In this document: positions 20,667 through 32,383 of the stretch, piece after piece | Layout: every line of letters begins with the position of its first letter | Numbering within the stretch: the first letter of the stretch is position 1 | Origin: Pelargonium nanum | Taxonomy: Eukaryota; Streptophyta; Magnoliopsida; Geraniales; Geraniaceae | DNA: 47,636 nucleotides | Direction: 5' to 3' | NCBI GenBank assembly: GCA_036897485.1 | Contig: JAYMTF010000169.1 | Span: 1 to 47,636, forward strand | Notes under the pieces: generated by a model | What the model saw: only the letters and a program-made list of their open reading frames with translations | Database searches by the model: none | Told to the model about the DNA's origin: nothing | Program-made: the position numbers and the translations under genes

Positions 20667-22340
20667 GAGTTTCTAGTTTATAATATACTCAGCAATAGCC
20701 TTGAGTCTGTATTGGAGTTTGTGAGAGAGTTAAAGGACACATCAAATGTAATCAACTAGTGTGTCGTTAAATGGAAGCTGCCTTTTTCTGTTTTCCAGGA
20801 TTTTTGTAATGTTTGTCAACCTTAGTTTTTTTTTTTTTTTTTGTAAGTTATACTTGAGGAAAGATCATATTTGTTTGCTAATTTGGATTGCATAATTTTT
20901 CTGCAGCTCTGATAAAAACTGGTACCTGTTGGACAACAGGTGATAAAAAGTTTAAAATGCAAAACTGGTTCCAAGAAGACGAGAGGAGCTCTAAGAAGTC
21001 AGCAATTTATGTCGAAGAGTGTCTTTTGTCGAATATGTTTGACGAGGTGCTGCTTTGTAGTGATGCAGTGAAGCCCCCACCATGTCGTGACACTGAATCC
21101 TTGCACCCAAATGAATCCGGTGGCGAGAAATCTGTGGATTTGAGGACTCTCCTGCTTCTCTGTGCACAAGCTCTCTCTGCAAAATAACCACACAACAGCT
21201 AGGGAACTACTAAACCAGATTAGGCAACACTCTTGCGCTTCAGGAGATGGGTCTCAAAGGTTGGCTCACTACTTCGCTGATGGCCTCGAGGCACGCTTGC
21301 AAGGCAACATGACCGGAATTGAGAACTTTGGTTCCTATTCGGCCTCTGATGTGTTGAGAGCATACCATACTTATCTTTCAGCTTGTCCATTCAAGAAGAT
21401 TTCCATTTTCTTTGCGAACAAAATGATCTTGAACGTAGCCGAGAAAGCAACAACTCTTCATGTTATAGATTTTGGTATCATGCACGGCTTTCAGTGGCCA
21501 GTTCTCATTCAGCGCCTCTCTTGCAGACCTGGCGGGCCTCCCAAGCTGCGCATTACCGGGATAGAATTTCTCCAAGCAGCAGAAATTCTCGAGGAGACAG
21601 GTCGTCGCTTGGCAAGCTATTGCGAGCGCTTTAATGTTCCTTTTGAGTACAATGCAGTAGCAGCTAAAAACTGGGAAACAATCAGGATTCAGGATCTCAA
21701 TATTGATCACAGCAGCGAGGTGGTTGCAGTAAATTGTTCTTTTCGGTTCAAAAACCTACACAACGAGACAGTTGAGCAGATTCAACAGAACAGTCCAAGA
21801 AACGAGGTTCTGAACTTAATCAGGAAGATGAATCCCGACATTTTCGTCCACTCCATTGTCAACGGTTCCTACATTTCCCCTGAATTCGTCACACGGTTCC
21901 AAGAAGCTCTGACCCACTTCTCTGCATTGTTTGATATGTTTGATGCTGCTACTTGTAGGGGAGATGAAGGCAGGTTGATGTTTGAGAGAGAGTTGTATGG
22001 ACGAGCAATAACGAATGTCGTAGCCTGCGAGGGTTCACAGAGAGTTGAGAGGCCCGAGACGTACCGGCATTGGCAGGTTCGGAACATGAGTGCTGGGTTC
22101 AAGCAGCTTCCTGTGGAACAGGAGGTCATGAAGATGTTGAGGGCTAAGTATAAAGCTTGGTACCATAAAGATTTTGTGGTTGAAGATAGCAACTGGGTGC
22201 TTCAAGGGTGGAAGGGACAGATTGCCTATGCTTCCTCCTGTTGGGTGTGTGCACAGATGAGTATTTTCTTGTGCTTCTACCGTGTAAAATGTGTTAGGTC
22301 GTTTTCACATCAATCGTACCTTGTCAACACAACTCATTGA
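20667..22340 (+). pseudogene. Decayed LISCL GRAS copy (frameshifted and N-terminally eroded)
   Basis: A fourth tandem copy, closest to copy 3. The N-terminal third is gone except for a relic at 20667-20741 that still reads EFLVYNILSNSLESVLEFVR, matching EFLVQNIFSDTESVLQFRR of copy 3. Decayed DNA with a run of about 20 T follows. Readable sequence resumes near 20970 (DERSSKKSAIYVEE, then VDLRTLLLLCAQALSA). At about 21180 one extra A in GCAAAATAACC (copy 3 has GCTAATAACC) shifts the frame into an immediate TAA. The downstream frame (21162-22340) holds nearly the whole GRAS domain, with LHVIDFGIMHGFQWP, RVERPETYRHW and YASSCWV. It lacks four residues of the conserved PQSGFRP motif (it reads FLQAAEILEETG) and overruns the usual end by about 30 residues. 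A sequencing error could explain the single A but not the missing N terminus. Confidence 0.85.
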
Positions 22341-25300
22341 ACTACTACTTTGGATCATGCAATACTGAACATATCATGTTAGTGTTATAGATCGTACAAC
22401 ACACAACAACTTCGAGCATGACACAAACAACAGCATGCACGTAAGAATTGTCAGCTCTGCCATCTATCGTACCAATATCCAAACATGTAATTATTACACT
22501 GTGGGACCCAAATTGAAATTAACAAATAAACTAGAAATAGCAAGTGTAAAGGAAGGATCGATAACAATTAAAAAAGATGAAGATAGGATGAATCTGGACC
22601 TTGACAAAAAGATCACCAACAAGAACAAAAAGCCAGATCCCTCCAATTCCCAACCATTTTTCTCACTGCAGGTGTTGTGAACCGTTGATTTATAATTTTA
22701 TAGTATTGAAAAGATACTGATAAACCAATGAAAGACCTGAATCTGTGTTTGTGTTTGGTCTTTTTTCCTTGGAGTGCTCGAAGCAGCCACCAAATAATTC
22801 AAAAGCACTATCATTCAAGTTTGTTTTGTTGTGGGCTCATTTCCTCAAGTCAATTTTGGTTCTCTTGAGGGAGCTTCAAAAAGTCTCACACATTATTGAT
22901 AAATGCTACAATAACACATCATATCATGGCTCCATTTGGCATTTTTAAAGCTCCAAAATTCCAAATGGCTAACACAAACACGACTCGCTTTGTAATAGTG
23001 TTGAACAATTGAATACTAACGCAAAACATCTATAAAATTGTTGAAGCGGTTGAAATGGGTCTCACATTGAATAGACATAGATATACATAGAACGAGCAAG
23101 TGAATAAATTTGTTATAGTCATGGAAGTAATAATAACTCAAACTATAGCTTATTACAAAATTTAACAAACACAAAATCGATAAAATGAGTCATTTTAACA
23201 CGACATTTGAACTTAATTTAAACTAATTTTGCTTAAAAGTAGTGACAGTCCACAGTACATTTATCCACTGGTTCAAAAATCTAATAGATCTCTTTATAAG
23301 TAAAATAAGTTCAACTTTGTTGACCAAGTTGAATTGAATTTTGAGAACATAGCTACATTCATTGAATTTGAATTGTCCATCACCATCAATCAATATTAAT
23401 ATAAATGGGTGGACCTCTCAAGAAAAAAACTTGTTTATGCTGTTGCTTTATGTAATTCTTGTATTCTTTTGGTTCCAAACCACTTCCCATTTTGCTATTT
23501 GGACAAACTTTGTAGCAATATACTAACAATATAATCTTTATGGGACCCATAATCCTAATTATTAATCACTATATGTCTGTTTCAGATTCCATAATCTCTT
23601 GTTTATGCAGCAGAGATAGATTGTGCAACAATTACTTTAGATACGAACCCGCATTCGAAGTTTAATCTTATTACAAGTTGAAGCTGACAATTTCAGTTTG
23701 AAAATGAGTTTGTATCGAATTTTTTGAGTTTGGATTCAGGGTGTGGGTTGCGAATTTCGGATAGAGTGTCTGATTTTACATGTAATATGTGCGAGGTGAT
23801 GTGGTCTGACTTGATCCGACCCGAAAAGTGATTGGGTACACTTATGTAACGCCAAAATTGAAAAAAAATGTTGATTGAGTTTCAGGTTCCCGCAATTTGA
23901 TTCCAAATTGTCAGCTATATACATATACTACTAATGTACCTTTTTTTTGTTATAAAAACTAATCCCTCTTTCAAGAAGTTGTGGCTCTACATCAGCTCCC
24001 CCAAGACTTTGGCCATGAACAACCGTATTTGTCTTACTGTTGCTCTGTTTGATGACTAAAATAATCACAAATCATATCAAATTTCTAGACGTTGATTTAC
24101 AAAACAGATTTTTTTATGTTCTACATATATTTTTTATTTGAAGTAGAAAACTCAGACAAAGTCTTAAAATCGATCCGACCCTATCATTTTTTGAGTTGTA
24201 TAAGATCTATCTTATAGAAATATAGGTCTTTTCGGATTGAGTTAGACAAATTCATACAAACCTATGTATTTTACAGTAAACCCGATCATATCCAATCCAA
24301 ATTGTACAATTCCAACTGAAAATCTAAAGTTTAAAAATTGAATTGGCTCAACTGATTTGCTATTCGACCGCCTAATTCGATCCGGTGGATTGTAGCAATT
24401 AAATAATTATGGTCAAAAGACCGGTCTTGGTCACCTGACTATTATTCAATTATTGTGATGTAATTTATAATATTTGGTACAACAACCCTAACATTTTATA
24501 AGAAAAAGAAATTATGTTAGTCCAACACCATAGCATTAGGTGCATATATAATTATAGTCATGGTTTACTTATTTGCAGAAACAAATGTAATTTGGAATAT
24601 ATAAATTAAAATACCACTTATAAATTGGTTATCAACTTCTCATTCAACTACACATCAATAGACAATAGGCTGATAAGTTGATTTTGAATTCGTATGATAT
24701 TTTTTTGTTTAATAATTAATCGGCATGTGACATAATAATTAATTTTAATATATTGTATTATTATTGTTTTCGTAAACTATGATTATGTTCTTAGTTTAAA
24801 ATTTGTCAAATAATTGAGTAATGTTACATGTACTAAATACCGTTCAAAATAATTAGCATAATAAATGTGTCAAGTGTGCAATATATCTTTTACATTAAAC
24901 ATTTCGACCCATATGTCAGGTGAGTTATTTTTTAAAACTTAGTTTTAAACTACAAAAATATAAAATATATAATTGCTACATAGATTGACACATAATTTCA
25001 CACATAAAATTTTGTAATAAGAGACATTTAACAGTTTTCTAATTATTATAGTACATTTGACAAGTGTTGTGGATAAACTTGTTATGGTCATGCATTTATG
25101 CTGTGGATTAGGATTAAGATTGAGATTAACAATAATCTACAACTACTTGTGACTTGTCAACCTAGACTCACATTTGCAGGTGTGAACAACTGAACACAAC
25201 AAAAATAAAATTGATTATAAAAAAAAAATGGTCCAAATATACAAACCACTTGTAAATGTTGCTACAATTTCAACTGTTGTGACCCCGGTTGCAGGTGACA

Positions 25301-25700
25301 TCCCAAGACCATGATATGGCAACATGAGCTGTTCATTTAGCTAAATATTTTCACTTTCTAATTAATAATGATGTGACATAAGTCAATACAACTAATGTGA
25401 CACGCGACTTTGAGTGTCATGTGACTCTTTTCTTAAAAGATAAACAAGTCAACAGCGATATAACTTCTAAAAACCTAAATGTCCACCAATTTCACAACCT
25501 CTTTTTTGGACTACGTTGATTCACTCTTGTTAGAGGTGTTCGAAGGTGTAATGTTGAACCAACACTCTAATCAAATGAGAAGTCCAACCAACATTTGAGT
25601 CACTGAAGAGTATACCATTTCCTCGCATCGTTAATTCAAGCATCAATAATGCTTTTCGAATGTAAAATATTATCATCTCAGGTCTCATTCTGCAACACAA
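22341..25700. other. Long AT-rich intergenic stretch
   Basis: About 3.4 kb with many stops in all frames and no recognisable gene. Scattered words such as GATCCGACCC and its relatives (about 23810 and 24175-24380) look like old repeat material, but no ends can be defined. No RNA gene was seen. Confidence 0.4.
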
Positions 25701-25779
25701 TACCTCTCATGTTATTACCTTTTTCTAATGAACACAATTCTTGTTTTATTTATTTATGGTCAAAAAGAGTCATCCATGG

Positions 25780-26440
25780 TCTCATGTCGCGAACATCGAG
25801 CCCTCATGACACAAGCTCGTTATGATTAGCACGATTCTTGGTGAACAAAGAGAGACCATCCTTAGTCTCATGCCGCGCCATCACTCTGGTGATCATGTTT
25901 ATCGGTGACCAAGGAACTCATCGATGAAGGGAGCTAGTAAACAAAGGAAGCTCATAGGGCTTCCATGCCGCAACCTCGTCCTTAATGCCACAACATCTTC
26001 TCGGTGATAGTGACTCATAAATGAAGGGAGCCCGTAAAAGAAGGAAGCTTGTACCCGCTCCTGTGTCACAACCTCGTCCTCAATGTCGCAATATTGTCCT
26101 GGTGGCCATGACTCTTTCGAAAGAAGAAACCACGCTCTGCTCACAGGGCTCATCCTCAACAAAGCGACATTGTCTTATCGTGACTTATATAAACAGAACA
26201 ACTCAACTATAAATAGCAATTATAAAGTGCTCAACTTTATAATACTGATTGCGGAGAGTTTAACTTTAGAAAACCGAACGAAGATAAATCAATTCAACAA
26301 CAGTAACTCCTGAGAGCTCAACTTTACAGAATCCAACTACGGAGAGCTCATCTCGAGAGAATTGAACTACAAAGATCTGAACTCGGGAGAATCCAACTCG
26401 TTCAAGGACTTACCACACAGTTGAAAAGATGTATTTACAG
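25780..26440 (+). mobile_element. Possible solo LTR or repeat-rich retroelement remnant
   Basis: Bases about 25784-26160 contain roughly four degenerate units of about 85-105 bases beginning with CATGYCGC-like sequence. The best matching pair starts near 25963 and 26059 and shares CACAACCTCGTCC-type sequence and AAGGAAGCT. Two TATA-like motifs follow: TATATAAA at 26186-26193 and TATAAATAG at 26208-26216. About three degenerate 30-base units then come at 26295-26400 (GAGAGCTCA..TTTACAGAATCCAACTA type). Repeats, then TATA, then repeats resembles the U3-R-U5 order of an LTR, but no termini, target duplication or primer-binding site was identified. Confidence 0.35.
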
Positions 26441-26607
26441 TTGGACACAAACTAAAATATTTGGGACAACCTTTGGCTGTGTAGAAAGTGGCGGCTGACT
26501 TTGTCTCACATAAATGGGATCAGTTGGGTCGTGGGTCTTTCCAAGAAGCTTCTCTACTACTCTACTGCCTCCACGTACTCTCTTCTTCTCCGATCAACCC
26601 TATCTCC

Positions 26608-26741
26608 TATAAATCCCCTCTTAATAATTCATTTCACACCTTGTCTGTTTCTTCTTCTTCTTCTTCTCCTTCTCCAAGAAACCATTTTTCTTTTTTTAGC
26701 CATTCAAATACCAAGATTTCCAGCAACCAAACACTACCAAA
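26608..26741 (+). promoter_or_regulatory. Core promoter and short TC-rich leader of GRAS copy 5
   Basis: TATAAAT at 26608-26614 lies about 130 bases before the ATG. The leader contains a (TTC)n-type run at about 26649-26676 and no convincing splice donor, unlike copies 1-3. TC-rich leaders are common in plant core promoters. Confidence 0.5.
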
Positions 26742-28643
26742 ATGAACACCCTTTATGAAGAATTCCCTTATTCCATGGACGCAATCCTGGGTAATTCTTA
26801 TCCAAATCAGAATCTTGTTACCGACAACGGCTTCCAGATCGATACCGATTTCATCTCCCCTTTTCCGGCCAATATTCCACCGCATCCCAGCTCCGACTCT
26901 GCTCTCTCCCCCGGCGCCGCCAGCTCCGAGGGAGAGTACTCCTCCGACGACGGCCCGTCTTCCACCACAATCCTCAAATTCATCGGCGAGATGCTCATGG
27001 AAGAAGAAGAGGATTTGGGGAACAAGCCCTGTATGTTGCAGGACTGTCTCGCTCTTCAAGCTGCTGAGAAATCCTTGTACGACATCCTCGGCCAGGACTA
27101 TCCTCCTCAGCCACTTCCTTGTCTGAATCAATCTTATGACCTCGACCTCCACAGCCCCGGCGACTCCAGTAGCTCCTCCGAGACCAATCAGCATCTGGGT
27201 CCTCCTCAAAATCACACCTTTTTAGTTCCAGATCCATATAAAAAGAAGAATCATCAGCGTGAGGAGGGTGGTTTTGAAGACCTGGAGGAGAGGAGCAACA
27301 AGCAATCAGCTGTTTCGGTTTCGTCCGAAGAGATCGATCAGAAGATGCTCGACGAAGTCCTCCTCTGCGCCGGCGGCGACGAGGCCGGAAAACGAGAAGC
27401 GGAAGCGAAAAACCAGTCGGCGAAGAAGGCCAATGGGAGGAGCCGGAGAGGCAAGAAACATGGCGGCGGCGGAGGCAACAAAGGAGGCGGCGGAGAGGTG
27501 GTGGATTTGTGGACTCTACTGACTCAGTGCTCACAATCCGTCGCGACCAATGATCAGAGGACTTCACATGATCTGCTCAGCCAGATACGGCAGCACTCGT
27601 CGCCGTACGGCGACGGGTTACAGAGGACGGCTCATTACTTAGCCAACGCCCTCGAGGCCCGCCTCGCCGGAGCCAGGACTCCGGCGTACTCGCCACTCGT
27701 TAGCAACAAAACATCCGCCGCCGAAATCTTGAAAGCTTATCAGGTTTATATCAAAGCTTGTCCCTTCAAGACCATGTCAAATATATACGCAAACAGGATG
27801 ATCATGAAGCAAGCTGAGAAGGCCACAAGGCTTCACATCATTGATTTTGGAATCTTGTATGGATTCCAATGGCCTTGCCTCATCCACCGGATCTCGAAAC
27901 GTCCCGGTGGACCTCCCAAGCTTCGCATTACCGGAATTGAGCTCCCCCAATCCGGTTTCCGACCCGCGGAGAGGGTCGAAGAGACCGGGAGGCGATTAGA
28001 GAACTATTGCAAAAGATTCAATGTCCCTTTTGAGTACCATGTGATAGCACAAAAATGGGAGACAATTAAGTACGAGGATCTCAAGATTGATAGGGACAAT
28101 GAGGAAATGATTGTTGTTAACTGTCTGTACAGGCTCAAGAACATACCTGATGAAACCGTTGCAGCGAACAGCCCCAGGGACGCGGTTCTGAGCTTGATCA
28201 AGACGATAAAGCCGGATCTTTTTGTCCATGGAGTGATCAACGGGACGTACAATGCTCCGTTCTTTGTGACTAGGTTCCGGGAGGCGCTGTTCCATTTCTC
28301 GTCGCTGTTTGACATGTTTGAGGTAAACATGCCCCGGGAAGACGAGCAGAGGATGTTGTTCGAGAGGGAGATATTTGCACGGGACGCCATGAATGTGATA
28401 GCTTGCGAGGGCTCAGAGAGAGTGGAGAGGCCTGAGACGTACAAGCAGTGGCAGATCAGGAACTTGAGGGCCGGGTTGAGGCCGGTACCGGTGGACAGAG
28501 AGCTCTTCAGTTACATCAAGGATAAGGTGAAAGCAGGGTACCATAAGGATTTTGTGATTCATGAAGATGGGCAGTGGATGCTGCAGGGATGGAAGGGACG
28601 CTTGGTCTATGCCATTTCTTGCTGGAGACCTGAAATGGAATGA
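26742..28643 (+). CDS. GRAS transcriptional regulator, LISCL type, short divergent copy 5
   Basis: Intronless, 633 aa, about 130-150 residues shorter than the other copies. It keeps LKFIGEMLMEEEEDLGNKP (about 76) with LALQAAEKSLYDILG, and LEERSNKQSAVSVSSEE (about 182). It lacks the ESILQF..EEA.KFLP block found in copies 1-3, and has a glycine-rich linker (HGGGGGNKGGGGE, about 240-252). The GRAS domain starts at about 254 (VDLWTLLTQCSQSVATND), with VHIID motif LHIIDFGILYGFQWP (about 364), GFRPAERVEETGRRLE, FFVTRFREALFHFSSLFDMF, RVERPETYKQW and a SAW end at GRLVYAISCWRPEME. In the GRAS core it resembles copy 1 more than copies 2 and 3 (YQVYI, KRPGGPPKLRITGIELPQSG). Codon use is clearly more GC-rich (many GGC/GCC/CTC codons). 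Length and domain set recall Arabidopsis SCL11/SCL34-type members. Confidence 0.93.
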   Translation: MNTLYEEFPYSMDAILGNSYPNQNLVTDNGFQIDTDFISPFPANIPPHPSSDSALSPGAASSEGEYSSDDGPSSTTILKFIGEMLMEEEEDLGNKPCMLQDCLALQAAEKSLYDILGQDYPPQPLPCLNQSYDLDLHSPGDSSSSSETNQHLGPPQNHTFLVPDPYKKKNHQREEGGFEDLEERSNKQSAVSVSSEEIDQKMLDEVLLCAGGDEAGKREAEAKNQSAKKANGRSRRGKKHGGGGGNKGGGGEVVDLWTLLTQCSQSVATNDQRTSHDLLSQIRQHSSPYGDGLQRTAHYLANALEARLAGARTPAYSPLVSNKTSAAEILKAYQVYIKACPFKTMSNIYANRMIMKQAEKATRLHIIDFGILYGFQWPCLIHRISKRPGGPPKLRITGIELPQSGFRPAERVEETGRRLENYCKRFNVPFEYHVIAQKWETIKYEDLKIDRDNEEMIVVNCLYRLKNIPDETVAANSPRDAVLSLIKTIKPDLFVHGVINGTYNAPFFVTRFREALFHFSSLFDMFEVNMPREDEQRMLFEREIFARDAMNVIACEGSERVERPETYKQWQIRNLRAGLRPVPVDRELFSYIKDKVKAGYHKDFVIHEDGQWMLQGWKGRLVYAISCWRPEME

Positions 28644-29649
28644 GAAATGCTTATAAATCTTGGTACTGTTAGGGAAGATTCTGCATGAGAAACACTTGCT
28701 TGTTTTGTGTTCTTTACATGATCACTGAGAGTTTTGTACTGTTTCTGAGAAGAAATGTTGAATCTTATCAGCATGATTATAAAATGTAGTCTAACCTAAA
28801 GCTTGCAAGCTGTGTTAGGTACTGTGTTTGTGTATTGTTGTCTATAGAATACATTATTGCTATGCCATTTCTGCCTTGTTACTGAGGTCATCAGTCGATT
28901 TTTTTAGATATAGATGTGCGGTTCACTCGGTTTGTACTTGAACCGTCTCATTCAAAAGAAGTGAAAACTAGTGTGTCGCACCAAAATTCTCCTCCTGTGT
29001 GATACAAGTGCAGAGCTTTAGTGAAAACTAGTGTGCCGTAAATCTAATCATGTGAACCATCGGTCTATTTGATGTCTCGTATATCAATTTAAGTCAAATT
29101 TAGCCAAAATTGGACAAATCTGGGCCAATTGGACGAAGCACAGCCATGTTCGTACATTAAGGTTCAAATTTGAGAATGAGTAAATACAAATACGACACAG
29201 TGAGGATAAGGATTCTGGGATTTGGCAAGTGCAGCTATCACAGTGACCTGTTTTTGTTGGATACATAAATCCATTATAGACCACCTTCATTTATAAGTTA
29301 TAACCATCTTTATAACGTGCAAAGCAAGAAGGCTTACAAATTCCAATCATAACGAAATTGGAATAGACAAAATTCAATAATTGGAATACAAATTTGCATT
29401 TAATGGCCAAGTAGCAAGTTCATGCTGACAACAGATATATCTTTTACATTCCCAAATAATCAATTCAATGAACTAACAAAATTGATATCTTAACACTAAG
29501 TAGCACATTCAAAATTCTTGCTGAGAGAACGGTTTCAATGATATAACAACTAAGTTACAGACAAAATTGTGATATCAGGAAAGCCTGCAAGTGTGGAGGC
29601 AATCACCTGATCAATAGCATCGATGTGAAAAGGCTTTTGTAAGTTGTTT
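28644..29649. other. Convergent intergenic region between GRAS copy 5 and MPP6
   Basis: It holds the 3'UTRs of both genes. Two copies of a 19-base unit, AGTGAAAACTAGTGTGYCG, start at 28960 and 29020, exactly 60 bases apart. No coding sequence supported. Confidence 0.5.
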
Positions 29650-32383
29650 TCACGCTTGTGATTTTCTCAAGACATTCCACTCAGGCCTGTTGCGCTTCTG
29701 TTTGCGAGAACGTTTGCCATTACTTGGTGAAGGCTGTTGATAGCCGTGAACATTCTTGGGTGATTTGTTAGGATATTGAGTTTCAGAAAGTACTTCAGCC
29801 TGTTTCCTTTTAAGGTCTCCATTTTCGTCGCAGTTCATTTTATCAATATTCGAGCACCCTGCTTCATCTTGTGAGGTCTCAGTTTCCCTGTGATAACGAG
29901 AAAGAAAAAAAGAGAAAAATCACTGCAAGTTACAAGAAATCGGGACAGTGTACATCATTGTGTTTTATAGCTGTTCGAGCATGTGCCTGTTCTAGCCTTC
30001 TTCATAGGTCAACTCATTCATTACCTGTACTTGCATCCTAATTCAACGAGAGAGAGAGAGATATGGCAATAACATGCAGACACTTTGCAATCTCTTATTG
30101 GAAGAAAAAAAAAAGTAACCTATTCCATTACACTAATTTGTAACAGATTTCCAATCGCTATCATGGCGATGCTTTTTTCTAAAAATAAAGAAAACAATAA
30201 TATTTGGAATTATGGACTATATTTAAAATATGTTAAATGCATATCTTGTTGCAAATATTCACATCAAATGTAATGCTTAAATAGTCACAATTTTTTTTAA
30301 AAAAAGAATTACCATAACAAACAGAAAAGAACATGGACCACAACAGCAGACTGGGTTGAAACTATTGCTGCAACCCCAATTCCAGGACATGCCGTGTGAA
30401 GAGCAATAACTCAGTTTTGAGCCAACCAGTGAAAAAGGTAATATGATTTCTCTATGTAGTTCAAGGATTGACCAAATCATACAGCCTAAATTATATCGAC
30501 AAAACATTATCTTCAATACTGAAGTAAACTAGACAAGTCAAGTTTTGGCATCTTGAATATGGTTACTTTATGAGCAAACAGCCCTATTAATAACAATATA
30601 AAAAAATGCTCCAAAAGGACATTGCAACGATCCCACAGCAAGCTAATCAACTTCTTCTAGTTAATGTTTGGTATATTGAACGAACACAGTTCTTAATCAG
30701 TATACAAAATCATCCTAAAGGACCCAAACGAAAATGACTGCATGAAATAGAAAAAGAAAATACAAGGGCTCCAAAAGTCAAACCACTAACCTAGAAGAAA
30801 CTCTTGCACTTTGATTGCCAGAAGATGTAGCCTCTGACTGTTTAAAGTTGGATGCTTCTTCATTCAGTTTCTAACAAGGCAAGACTTTGTCATAAGAGAA
30901 AAGAAGCAAAAGAAAACACATGAAGTACAGTGATTGGTGATCTGTTTAAGTAACTCGACATTGATACTCACATCAATAGATGGATTGAAACTCTGAAACG
31001 ACATCCGACCTTTTATTGCTCCCGGATGAGGATCCCCTTCCATAACAACTACACTGCATTATGTATATAAGACAGCCATCCCAATGGCACAACAAAAGAA
31101 AGTGAGAAATATAAACCAAATAAGAAACTCCAACATGGTAACGCTGTAGTTTAATGCACATAATACAAACATACCTAGTGAAGTAACAATGTTACTCTGT
31201 ATTTGAAGGAAATTTGCGAAGCTATTGTGTTATTAACTCAATCCAAGCAAAAACAAATGTTGTGAAGTAACATACATATGTGCATTGTTGTATTTTTAAG
31301 ATAATAAATTTGGTCTATTATTATTCTATGAGAGTACAGGACAATGTTTAGCAAAATGCTCAATCCATTTAGCGATGCATGGACTATACTATGAAATTCA
31401 TAACCCTGGTCACTCCAACTTCATGTAGACTATACGATAGTTGTGAAGGAAAGCCTCTGGCCTAAGGATAATAATCCTGGCATTACCATTATACCTTCAG
31501 TACATATACTTTATCACTCCCAAATTGATATCATGCAACTAGAGGCCTGAAAATATCTAGCAACTGAGTATAAAAACCTTTGGTTTTAGCACTAAAGAAA
31601 TCCAATTGATAACACAGGCTTGAGAATGGAATTAGAAACAGTAAAATTCCTATATGGCGATAGCAAGTTCTCACCTTCAAAGCATAATTTAGTAAATTGC
31701 ATATCCATGGTTTAGGAGCCAATTACCTACTTCAAACTTCAATGTTAATAATTGGAGACTTATGGTGCGAATTAAACTTGTTCCTTTCAAACATAGACAG
31801 CGAACCAGGTCCATACCAATATACCATAAATCAATAAATTCCAAAAATAATACTCTCCATTATTTCACACTACATGTCAACTCTCCGAAAAGGCGAAAAC
31901 AATATATCCAGAAGCAAAGTAATGCAAGACCACAAAAATAAACAATTGGGTATAAGAATAACAATGAGAAGCATAATAATTGGCTAATCAGGATTAACAG
32001 ATAAGAAGTAAAGCTACCATTTTTTATTAACGGTACCAGGGGAAAAGAAATTCCCAACAGGCTTAACCTCCTCATCTTCTTCTTTCTTAGGTTTCTCCTC
32101 TCTCTGAACTCCCCTTTGCATGAACTGTTTTTAATGTATACCAAAAAATTGAATACCTAATATGAGTTCACTTGTTCAAAAGGTCGAGTTTCAGCATTCA
32201 CATCAATTAAAACAAAGCCCAAAGAAAATCAAGCAACACCCAAATCAGAAATCAAGTAAAATTATTGAAACATGAATCCAGAATCCAAGAAAAGCCATCA
32301 ACTCTGAAGAAAAATATTAGATTTTTGTATTGTAGCTTTACCTTCAAGTTCCTCAATGTGGTGGAGAGCTCGCGCTTCGACAT
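29650..32383 (-). CDS. MPP6: M-phase phosphoprotein 6 homologue (nuclear exosome cofactor)
   Basis: Five coding exons on the - strand, 32383-32342, 32124-32018, 31053-30972, 30870-30791 and 29887-29650, join in frame at GT-AG introns to give 182 aa. The start MSKRELSTTLRNLKFMQR and the GRMSFQSFNPSID block (residues about 65-77, preceded by VVMEGDPHPGA) are the conserved family signatures. Residues 89-110 are S/N-rich, and the C-terminal tail is strongly basic (KRSRKQKRNRPEWNVLRK). Mpp6 docks on the exosome core in the nucleus, binds RNA and helps recruit the Mtr4 helicase for rRNA and surveillance substrates. It points away from the UFD1 gene, with about 1.16 kb between the start codons. Two introns exceed 900 bases (31054-32017 and 29888-30790); a GA repeat lies in the latter at about 30043-30060. 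Confidence 0.88.

Noticed and set aside
20827-20850. Poly-T run as evidence that the GRAS pseudogene is a reverse-inserted retrocopy
   Set aside because: The family is intronless anyway, the pseudogene keeps the array orientation and collinear N-terminal relic, and no target duplication is visible.
25899-26162. An 87-codon - strand frame in the repeat-rich segment
   Set aside because: It spans the degenerate tandem units and has no motif, so it is best read as chance within repeats.
26634-27567. Long antisense frames opposite GRAS copy 5 (190-193 codons)
   Set aside because: GC-rich shadow frames of a well-supported GRAS CDS, with arginine/proline-rich composition and no domain.
8814-28643. 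miR171 target site in the GRAS genes
   Set aside because: miR171 targets the HAM-type GRAS subfamily. I saw no matching GC-rich target block in these LISCL copies.
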